Source: Deltaproteobacteria bacterium (GTDB lineage: Bacteria > Desulfobacterota > Binatia > DP-6). From it: 6,290 bases of DNA. The notes beneath the pieces are model-generated. The model saw only the letters and a list, made by a program, of their open reading frames with translations, did no database searches and was not told where the DNA came from. Below are positions 1 through 5,251 of the stretch, piece after piece. The translations under genes were made by a program, and so were the position numbers. Position 1 is the stretch's first letter. Each line of letters opens with the position of its first letter. The stretch lies in assembly GCA_005879245.1 (NCBI GenBank), contig VBLA01000340.1:1-6290 (forward strand), read 5' to 3'.

Positions 1-7
1 CCACGAT

Positions 8-80
<73 letters not shown>

Positions 81-104
81 CTCGAAAAAATCGACCGCGA
101 GTCA

Positions 105-765
105 TGACGCCTTCGGAGGCGACCGGGCACATTCCCTGCGCAACGCAGCGGAGCCTACGCTGTCCGGGGCAGGAACTTCGTGCGCCCGCTCGTCGACGGG
201 GAGCCGGCGTTCCACTGCATCGGTGCGGCGGTCGAGGCGGCTCGCGCGCGCGGCGGGTCAGCGTGGCGTTCCTCGAGCGCAACGTCCTGGTACCCAACGG
301 ACGGGGGACGGTCTTCGGCCTGCTCGAGCGTGCGGCGGCACGCGACCTCGATCTGGGGGTGGTCTTTGGGGCGAACCCGATCTGGAGACCATCCTCCCCG
401 GCGCGCATCGTTGCCGGGCAACGAAGAGGAGTGAGTCTGGCTCCGCGAGCGCGGTGCTCGGTTCCTCCCCCGCTGGGATCATCTGCCGCGCCACCGCCAG
501 CATCAGAAGACCTGGCTCCCAACATCGCGACCCGCTCCTTCCACGGAGACACGGAACTCAACACGTCCTCCGGCATGCGCGGGCCGTGCGGGCGTTGCGA
601 CGCGAGCTCCTGGTCGAGCACCTCGGAGTCGACTCGCTGCTCGACGACCGCGGTGCGCTCCGGCTCTCCCGCGAGGTCGCGCACGCCAATCGCGCGCGGC
701 GGGCATGGGGAGAGAGTCTTCAGGGGCTCGCGGTCGCCATCGATCCGGCGGAGTACGGGACGTGA
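105..765 (+). pseudogene. Decayed phospholipase D (HKD) family phosphodiesterase, multiply frameshifted with internal deletion
   Basis: No single frame codes for a sensible protein, but pieces of one PLD-superfamily protein appear in order in different frames. Frame 3, about 153-251, reads [13 protein letters not shown] and EAARA. Frame 2, about 251-367, reads [20 protein letters not shown] and [16 protein letters not shown]. Frame 1, about 367-403, reads [12 protein letters not shown]. Frame 3 resumes at about 405-518 with GNEEE, an in-frame TGA at 432-434, [17 protein letters not shown] and HQKTWL (first HKD-type HxK, 501-509). Frame 2, 521-562, reads [14 protein letters not shown], the segment that normally follows the second HKD motif. 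Frame 1, 562-765, reads a plausible C-terminus rich in Arg and Leu and ends at TGA. Roughly 100 residues expected between HQKTWL and NIATRSF are missing, with the second HxK. Intact homologues are cardiolipin-synthase-like phosphodiesterases acting on phospholipids. The original start is unclear; ATG at 104 is a candidate. At least five frame changes, a stop and a deletion make one sequencing error an unlikely cause. The family call rests on motif recognition. Confidence 0.72.
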
Positions 766-782
766 AGGGCGGAGCTCAGTAA

Positions 783-811
783 TTGACCGACGGACGGAAA
801 CCTGGTTATCT
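783..811 (+). promoter_or_regulatory. Candidate sigma70-type promoter for the 835-1212 gene
   Basis: TTGACC (783-788) and TTATCT (806-811) are separated by 17 bases, a good spacing for a housekeeping promoter. The start of transcription would fall near 817-818, leaving a leader of only about 17 nt that consists almost entirely of the ribosome binding site. It lies just after the end of the PLD pseudogene. This is a visual match only. Confidence 0.4.
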
Positions 812-820
812 CTCTTCCAA

Positions 821-826
821 AGGAGG
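821..826 (+). promoter_or_regulatory. Consensus Shine-Dalgarno AGGAGG for the 835 start
   Basis: AGGAGG lies 8 bases before ATG 835 and is the only perfect Shine-Dalgarno in the window. It fixes the start of the small exported protein. The tig, clpP and clpX starts have poor or G-only sequences by comparison. Confidence 0.8.
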
Positions 827-834
827 ATTTCCTG

Positions 835-1212
835 ATGGCGCGCCAGCTTGCTGCGTTCGTCGTGCTGCTCGTGATGCTCGTGCTCACGCCTCCCGCGCGC
901 GCACAGACCGCGATGCGAAAGGTGGGTCGGGGCCTTGCCGGCATGACGACCTCCGTTCTCGAAGTGCCCGGCAACATGGTCGCCGAAACTCGCGCCCAGG
1001 GACCGGGTATCGGAATCCCGCTCGGCTTCGTGAAGGGCCTCGGCATGATCGTCGTGCGCACGCTGGTCGGCGTGTACGAATTCGTGACGGCTCCCCTGCC
1101 CGCTCCCTCTGGCTATCGACCCATCCTCCGTCCCGAGTTCCCGTGGGATTACTTCAGTGGTGGAGGATCCGCCGCGCCGCCCGAGAAGCCGAAGCGATCA
1201 CGCCCCCACTAG
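835..1212 (+). CDS. Exosortase system-associated protein, TIGR04073 family (secreted)
   Basis: This 125-residue protein has a typical Sec signal peptide: a basic start, a hydrophobic core at about residues 5-17 and a cleavage site after ARA (residue 23). The mature part begins with KVGRGLAG (29-36) and LEVPGNM (42-48). A glycine-rich amphipathic stretch follows, GIPLGFVKGLGMIVVRT (60-76), then GVYEFVTAPLP (79-89) and the characteristic GYRPILRPEF (93-102). The end is a low-complexity Gly/Pro/Lys tail. This arrangement is what I recognise as the TIGR04073 family, named for occurring in genomes with exosortase systems. Its biochemical role is unknown to me, and a periplasmic or envelope location is inferred from the signal peptide. 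The start is firm: AGGAGG 8 bases upstream and a promoter candidate just before it. No exosortase or PEP-CTERM gene is in the window. It could be transcribed alone or with the receiver gene 97 bases downstream. Confidence 0.78.
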   Translation: MARQLAAFVVLLVMLVLTPPARAQTAMRKVGRGLAGMTTSVLEVPGNMVAETRAQGPGIGIPLGFVKGLGMIVVRTLVGVYEFVTAPLPAPSGYRPILRPEFPWDYFSGGGSAAPPEKPKRSRPH

Positions 1213-1284
1213 AGGTGCGCTGCCGCCCTGGCGGGAGACTCGACACTTCTTCCTCTGAGCGGTAGAAGGCCTCTGTTGGGGGGA

Positions 1285-1297
1285 GCCCGTCACGGGC
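1285..1297. repeat. Small GC-rich inverted repeat upstream of the response regulator
   Basis: GCCCG-TCA-CGGGC is a perfect 5-bp stem with a 3-base loop, ending 12 bases before ATG 1310 and just upstream of the only Shine-Dalgarno-like run (GGGGA, 1303-1307). There is no T-tract, so it is not an intrinsic terminator. It might be a small operator or an mRNA hairpin near the ribosome site. In DNA this GC-rich it may also be chance. Confidence 0.25.
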
Positions 1298-1309
1298 CGG
1301 GCGGGGACC

Positions 1310-1708
1310 ATGGTGATGGTGGCAGTGTCGGATCGAGGGCCGGAGGGGAGGAGCGTTCTCATCGTCGAAGACGACTTCGACGTGCGCGACGCCCTGAGCC
1401 AGCTGCTCGAGTTCGAGGGCTACATGGTGGCGGGCGCTGCCAATGGGCAGGAGGCGATCGACCACCTTCGCAGCACACCGCGGCCGGCAGCGATCCTCCT
1501 CGATCTCATGATGCCGGTCATGGATGGCTTCCAGTTCCGCTCCGAGCTGATGCACGATCCGACGCTGGCGTCGATTCCCGTGATCATCATCTCGGCCGAT
1601 GCCAGCGTAGCGGAGAAGGCGGCCCGCATGGGCGCCACGGCGTACCTGCGGAAGCCCATCGAGGTCGACGCGCTGCTCCACACGCTCGAGCGTTTCTGCC
1701 TCCCGTAG
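1310..1708 (+). CDS. Single-domain response regulator (CheY-like receiver)
   Basis: This 132-residue protein is one REC domain and nothing else. The acidic pocket is VEDD (residues 19-22), the phosphoacceptor is Asp65 in LLDLMMPVMDG, the switch Ser95 sits in VIIISAD, and Lys115 is in the canonical KP pair of YLRKPIEVDALL. All residues needed for phosphorylation by a histidine kinase are present. There is no DNA-binding or enzymatic output domain, so it likely acts by protein contact, as a phosphorelay intermediate or by regulating a partner. No histidine kinase or chemotaxis gene is in the window, so the partner is unknown. The start is uncertain. ATG 1310 gives the longest form, but GGGGA at 1303-1307 is better spaced for ATG 1316, and conserved sequence begins only near residue 15. 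The neighbours (TIGR04073 protein, tRNA-Leu) give no functional hint. Confidence 0.93.
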   Translation: MVMVAVSDRGPEGRSVLIVEDDFDVRDALSQLLEFEGYMVAGAANGQEAIDHLRSTPRPAAILLDLMMPVMDGFQFRSELMHDPTLASIPVIIISADASVAEKAARMGATAYLRKPIEVDALLHTLERFCLP

Positions 1709-1769
1709 AGCGACGGGGGCATTACCAGATGGACGTTCCACGCGCGTAGGTGCGTACGGGCGGATGCGC

Positions 1770-1816
1770 TTGTCTCGCTCTCGACCCGTTGTTATTGGTG
1801 TGGCACCTGCTCTATT
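1770..1816 (+). promoter_or_regulatory. Weak promoter candidates for tRNA-Leu and tig
   Basis: The 116 bases between the receiver gene and tRNA-Leu (1709-1824) hold no gene or terminator I can support. Two overlapping promoter-like pairs occur: TTGTCT (1770-1775) with 17 bases to TATTGG (1793-1798), and TTGTTA (1789-1794) with 16 bases to TCTATT (1811-1816). The second would start transcription almost at the tRNA 5' end (1825). Neither is strong. A promoter is expected here because a tRNA gene follows. Confidence 0.3.
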
Positions 1817-1824
1817 GACGGGAC

Positions 1825-1904
1825 GCGAGAGTGGCGGAACTGGCAGACGCACGAGACTTAGGATCTCGCGGGCAACCGTGGGGGTTCGAGTCCCCCCTCT
1901 CGCA
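1825..1904 (+). tRNA. tRNA-Leu (anticodon TAG)
   Basis: This is a class II tRNA. The acceptor stem GCGAGAG (1825-1831) pairs with CTCTCGC (1897-1903), with discriminator A at 1904. The anticodon stem CGAGA/TCTCG holds the loop CTTAGGA, giving anticodon TAG at 1859-1861 for leucine CUN codons. The variable arm is a short hairpin, CGG-GCAA-CCG, as expected for Leu. The T-arm is GGGGG-TTCGAGT-CCCCC. CCA is not encoded. The gene ends 32 bases before tig with no terminator between, so tRNA-Leu and tig are probably on one primary transcript that is cut at the tRNA ends. Confidence 0.97.
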
Positions 1905-1927
1905 CGTGGGGACGCGTTCGCCCGCTC

Positions 1928-1957
1928 CATGACCCGATGGACGACTCGCGGGTCATG
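1928..1957. repeat. 9-bp perfect inverted repeat spanning the tig start codons
   Basis: CATGACCCG (1928-1936) and CGGGTCATG (1949-1957) are exact reverse complements separated by 12 bases. In mRNA they form a 9-bp stem. The first candidate tig start, ATG 1937, is the first codon of the loop, and the second, ATG 1955, lies inside the 3' arm. No Shine-Dalgarno is visible before either. The repeat could act as an initiation-control hairpin, a protein-binding site or a tRNA 3' trailer structure. It lacks a T-run and so is not an intrinsic terminator. Confidence 0.5.
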
Positions 1958-3241
1958 CTCGAGGACCTCACTCCGGTCCGCAAGCGGCTCCAGATCGAGA
2001 TCCCGGCGGGCGCGGTGGAGGCGGAGCTCGAGCGGGCCTTCCGGCGGCTCGGGCAACAGGCGCGCCTCCCGGGATTCCGTCCAGGAAAGGCGCCGCGCCA
2101 CGTGCTCGAGCGCATGTTCGGCGTTCAGGTACGCCGCGAAGTGCTGGAGCGCCTGGTGGGGGAATCGTTCCACCACGCCGTGGAGACTCACCAGCTCGCG
2201 GTCGTCGGAGCTCCCGACATCGACGCCGAGACCCTCACGCCCGGAGAAGCGCTCCGTTACTCGGCGACCGTGGACGTACGTCCGGCCATCGCGCTCGGTG
2301 ATCTCGGTGGCATCGAAGTCGTCCGCCCTTCGGCCAGCGTGGGTGAGGAGGAGGTCGACCGCGTGATCGGGGCGCTGCGCGAGTCGGTTGCGCACCTGCA
2401 CCCGGTGGAGGACCGCAGCCTCGTCGACGCCGGTGACGTGGTGACGGTCGAGTTGACGAGCCGCCTCGACGGTGGAGAGCCCGTGCACCGCGAGGCCGTG
2501 TTGCTCGAAGCGGGCGGCGGCACCTTTCCGCTCGCGCTGGAGAACCAGCTTGTCGGTCAGCGCTGCGGGGCCCACCTCTCGCTGCGGGTTCCCTATCCTG
2601 CCGAGCATGCCAACCCACGCCTCGCCGGCAAGATGGCCGAGTTCGAAGTCGAGATCAAAGAGTTGCGCGTCAAGGAGCTCCCGCCCCTCGACGACGACTT
2701 CGCGCGCGATCATGGACGCGGTTCGTCGCTTGCCGACCTGCGGGCCAAGGTCCGTGCCGACCTCGAACGCGATGCGGTCACCCGCGCGGACGAGGCGGTG
2801 GGCGAGGCAGTGATGGAGCAGCTGATCGCGCGCCATCGGTTCGAGGTGCCGTCGTCGCTCGTGGATCGCCGCACGGACGCGCTACTCGCGAGTCTCGACG
2901 TGCGCCTGCCGCCGGAGGGCGAGCAAGAGCAGGTACTTGACCAGCTCCGCCAGAAGCTGCGCCCACGGGCAGAAGGGCAGGTACGGGCCGAGCTGCTCCT
3001 CGATGCGCTCGCTGCGCGTGACGGCATCGTCGTGTCCGAAGCAGACGTGACCACGGAGCTCGCCGCGATGACAGCCCGCGAGCGACAGCTCGGCGATCGC
3101 CGCCGGGCTCCCGCCGACCGCCCCGAGCTACGCGCCGCGCTACGGGCGAAGCTGGTGCGTGATCGTGCTCTGTCCAGGGTGGTTGCCAACGCAAAGGTCA
3201 TGCCAGCGCCTGCGGCAGAAAGCGTTGCCCGTGAAAAGTAA
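1937..3241 (+). CDS. tig: Trigger factor (ribosome-associated chaperone, peptidyl-prolyl isomerase)
   Basis: The 434-residue product matches trigger factor throughout. The N-terminal ribosome-binding domain (about 1-125) carries the signature [12 protein letters not shown] (46-57), whose FRxGK loop docks on the large subunit at the tunnel exit. An FKBP-like isomerase domain follows (about 155-245), ending in [20 protein letters not shown], then the linker [12 protein letters not shown] and a mostly helical C-terminal chaperone domain rich in Arg, Glu and Ala. The length is normal for the family. It shields nascent cytosolic chains and speeds proline isomerisation. The start is not settled. 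ATG 1937 leaves MDDSRV ahead of the conserved [10 protein letters not shown] and best matches family length, while ATG 1955 (428 residues) is possible. Neither has a Shine-Dalgarno, and both lie in a 9-bp inverted repeat. tRNA-Leu is 32 bases upstream and clpP begins 43 bases after the stop. Confidence 0.96.
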   Translation: MDDSRVMLEDLTPVRKRLQIEIPAGAVEAELERAFRRLGQQARLPGFRPGKAPRHVLERMFGVQVRREVLERLVGESFHHAVETHQLAVVGAPDIDAETLTPGEALRYSATVDVRPAIALGDLGGIEVVRPSASVGEEEVDRVIGALRESVAHLHPVEDRSLVDAGDVVTVELTSRLDGGEPVHREAVLLEAGGGTFPLALENQLVGQRCGAHLSLRVPYPAEHANPRLAGKMAEFEVEIKELRVKELPPLDDDFARDHGRGSSLADLRAKVRADLERDAVTRADEAVGEAVMEQLIARHRFEVPSSLVDRRTDALLASLDVRLPPEGEQEQVLDQLRQKLRPRAEGQVRAELLLDALAARDGIVVSEADVTTELAAMTARERQLGDRRRAPADRPELRAALRAKLVRDRALSRVVANAKVMPAPAAESVAREK

Positions 3242-3253
3242 ACCCGGTACAAT
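3225..3253 (+). promoter_or_regulatory. Candidate sigma70-type promoter for clpP-clpX
   Basis: TTGCCC (3225-3230) and TACAAT (3248-3253, five of six bases of TATAAT) are separated by 17 bases. The -35 lies in the last tig codons and the -10 just after the tig TAA (3239-3241). Transcription would start near 3260, about 25 bases before the clpP ATG. This would let clpP-clpX be expressed apart from tig. I saw no CIRCE or sigma32-like element. Confidence 0.5.
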
Positions 3254-3284
3254 CCACGCTGGTCTCGAAGAGCCCGCCGCAGGC

Positions 3285-3890
3285 ATGCACGCCAATCTCA
3301 TCCCCATCGTCATCGAACAGACCGGTCGCGGGGAACGGGCATACGACATCTATTCCCGGCTCCTGCGTGACCGGATCATCATCCTCGGGAGCCCGATCGG
3401 CGACGATCTCTCCAATCTCGTCGTGGCGCAGCTCCTCTTCCTCGAATCCGAGGACCCGGAGAAGGACATCTACATGTACATCAACTCTCCGGGAGGGTCG
3501 GTGACCGCAGGGCTCGCGATCTATGACACGATGCAATACATTAAGCCGGAGGTGTCGACGCTCTGCGTCGGGCAGGCGGCCAGCATGGCGGCGTGGCTCC
3601 TCGCGGCCGGCACCAAGGGCAAGCGCTTCGCCTTGCCGCACGCTCGGATCATGATCCACCAGCCGCTCGGTGGGGTGCAGGGTCAGGCCACCGACATCGA
3701 CATCCAGGCGCGCGAGATCATCCGGTTACGCGAACAGATGAACAACATCCTCGTCAAGCACACCGGCCAAAGTCTCAAGAAGATCGAGAAGGATACCGAT
3801 CGCGACCTCTTCCTCACCGGGAAGCAGGCGGTCGAGTATGGTCTCGTCGACGAGGTCATCGTGACTCGGCCGGGTAAGCCGAAGCTGTAG
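3285..3890 (+). CDS. clpP: ATP-dependent Clp protease proteolytic subunit
   Basis: This 201-residue serine peptidase (family S14) forms the tetradecameric degradation chamber that ClpX feeds. The catalytic triad is complete: Ser100 in GQAASMAAW, His125 in [10 protein letters not shown] and Asp174 in KDTDRDLFL. Other family landmarks are the substrate-binding strand [11 protein letters not shown] (66-76) and the axial-loop start [20 protein letters not shown]. The start at ATG 3285 gives [12 protein letters not shown], the usual ClpP beginning. The same frame stays open upstream to an ATG at 3159 inside tig, but that extension is not ClpP-like. The ribosome site is weak. After the catalytic serine the sequence is MAAWLL, where many ClpPs have MGAFLL or MGAVLL, a mild variant. 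clpX follows after only 8 bases, so the two are likely translated from one mRNA. Confidence 0.97.
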   Translation: MHANLIPIVIEQTGRGERAYDIYSRLLRDRIIILGSPIGDDLSNLVVAQLLFLESEDPEKDIYMYINSPGGSVTAGLAIYDTMQYIKPEVSTLCVGQAASMAAWLLAAGTKGKRFALPHARIMIHQPLGGVQGQATDIDIQAREIIRLREQMNNILVKHTGQSLKKIEKDTDRDLFLTGKQAVEYGLVDEVIVTRPGKPKL

Positions 3891-3898
3891 GGGGGCCC

Positions 3899-5251
3899 AT
3901 GGCCAAGCACGGTGACGACCGGAGCGGCAACCTCGTCTGCTCGTTCTGTGGGAAGAGCCAGGACGAGGTCCGCAAGCTGATCGCCGGGCCCACCGTCTAT
4001 ATCTGCGACGAGTGCATCGACCTCTGCAATGACATCATCGCCGAGGAATGTGACCAGGAGGAGAGCCTCTCGTCGACCTCGGCGGTCCCGAAGCCCTCGG
4101 AGATCAAGAAGGTTCTCGACCAGTACGTGATCGGCCAGGAGCGGGCGAAGAAGATCCTCGCGGTCGCGGTCCACAACCACTACAAGCGCATCGACTCCCA
4201 GCTGGTCACCGGGGACGTCGAGCTGCAGAAGTCGAACATCCTGCTGGTCGGTCCCACCGGCTGCGGGAAGACGCTGCTCGCCCAGACGCTCGCACGCTTT
4301 CTCCAGGTCCCCTTCGCGATCGCCGATGCCACCAGCCTCACCGAGGCGGGATATGTCGGTGAGGACGTCGAAAACATCATCCTCTCGCTCCTCCAGAACG
4401 CCGACTATGACGTCGAGAAGTGCCAGCGGGGTATCGTCTACATCGACGAGATCGACAAGATCGCGCGAAAGGGCGACAACCCCTCGATAACGCGGGACGT
4501 TTCGGGGGAGGGGGTGCAGCAGGCCCTCCTCAAGATCATCGAGGGGACGACCGCGAGCGTTCCCCCCAAGGGCGGGCGGAAGCACCCCCAGCAGGAGTTC
4601 CTCCAGGTCGATACGACCAACATTCTCTTCGTTTGCGGCGGAGCATTCGTGGGGCTCGACGACATCATCCGGCGCCGGATCGGGGTTAAGGGAATGGGGT
4701 TCGGGGCCGATATAAGGCGCAAGGACGAACGAAGCATGAGCGATCTGCTGCACGAGGTGCAGACCGAGGACCTGCTCAAGTTCGGCCTGATCCCCGAGTT
4801 CGTGGGTCGACTGCCGGTGATTGCGACGCTCGAAGAGCTCGACGAGGCGGCCTTGGTGCGCATCCTGAAAGAGCCGAAGAACGCGCTCACCCGTCAGTAT
4901 CAGAAGCTCTTCGAGATGGAGGGAGTGCATCTCCGCTTCACGGACGGGGCACTCTCGGCGATTGCTCGGGAGGCGCTCAAGCGCAAATCCGGCGCCCGGG
5001 GGCTACGAGCCATCATGGAGAACATCATGCTCGACGTGATGTACGACATCCCCTCCCAGCCCAACATCAAGGAAGTGCTCATCTCGGAGGAGGTTGTCAC
5101 CAACAAGGAACAACCCATCATCCTTTTCCAGAAAGCGCGGGGCTGCGTGTTCCACTCCTGCCGCTCCGCGACATCATCGTCTTCCCGCACATGGTGGTGC
5201 CCCTCTTCGTCGGCCGCCAGAAGTCGATCCGGGCGCTCGAAGAGGCGATGA
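3899..5251 (+). CDS. clpX: ClpX unfoldase, complete core but normal stop codon missing (runs out of frame into lon)
   Basis: ClpX is the hexameric AAA+ ATPase that recognises tagged or damaged proteins, unfolds them and threads them into ClpP. Visible parts in order: zinc-binding domain with Cys14, Cys17, Cys36 and Cys39; Walker A GPTGCGKT (118-125); pore loop GYVG (151-154); Walker B IDEID with Asp183 and Glu184; RKH loop (227-229); a ClpP-docking loop with MGF (266-268) where IGF is common; and sensor-2 Arg367 in GARGLR. The start at ATG 3899 lies 8 bases after clpP behind a G-run. Family-like sequence ends at about Ala413 (codon 5135) with IILFQKA, which is the usual ClpX end, but no stop follows. 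The frame continues for 37 Ser/Arg-rich residues that are lon DNA read out of frame, stopping at TGA 5249-5251. The true ClpX is therefore taken to be about 413 residues. The tail is an artefact of a deletion, whether natural or from assembly. Confidence 0.93.
   Translation: MAKHGDDRSGNLVCSFCGKSQDEVRKLIAGPTVYICDECIDLCNDIIAEECDQEESLSSTSAVPKPSEIKKVLDQYVIGQERAKKILAVAVHNHYKRIDSQLVTGDVELQKSNILLVGPTGCGKTLLAQTLARFLQVPFAIADATSLTEAGYVGEDVENIILSLLQNADYDVEKCQRGIVYIDEIDKIARKGDNPSITRDVSGEGVQQALLKIIEGTTASVPPKGGRKHPQQEFLQVDTTNILFVCGGAFVGLDDIIRRRIGVKGMGFGADIRRKDERSMSDLLHEVQTEDLLKFGLIPEFVGRLPVIATLEELDEAALVRILKEPKNALTRQYQKLFEMEGVHLRFTDGALSAIAREALKRKSGARGLRAIMENIMLDVMYDIPSQPNIKEVLISEEVVTNKEQPIILFQKARGCVFHSCRSATSSSSRTWWCPSSSAARSRSGRSKRR

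Noticed and set aside
104..835. A 243-codon + strand open frame after tRNA-Lys taken as an intact gene
   Set aside because: Only two stretches of it resemble protein (about 251-367 and 521-562). The rest is out-of-frame PLD sequence, so it is part of the pseudogene.
1219..1240. Stem near CCGCC/GGCGG after the TIGR04073 gene as a terminator
   Set aside because: The loop would be only two bases and there is no T-run after it.
1154..2836. A 560-codon open frame on the minus strand across the receiver gene, tRNA-Leu and tig
   Set aside because: It runs through a tRNA gene and opposite well-conserved coding sequence. Its composition (Arg, His, Glu, Leu) is what antisense reading of GC-rich codons gives. 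No domain is recognisable.
5094..5121. Promoter for lon inside the clpX 3' end (TTGTCA, 16 bases, CATCAT)
   Set aside because: The -10 is weak, and the missing lon start makes any leader there uninterpretable. It is kept only as a possibility.
5132..5146. Programmed -1 frameshift joining ClpX to Lon
   Set aside because: The local sequence GCG CGG GGC TGC is not an X XXY YYZ slippery heptamer. The P-site tRNA could not re-pair on GCG, and no obvious downstream pseudoknot is apparent. Segment loss or sequence error is simpler.
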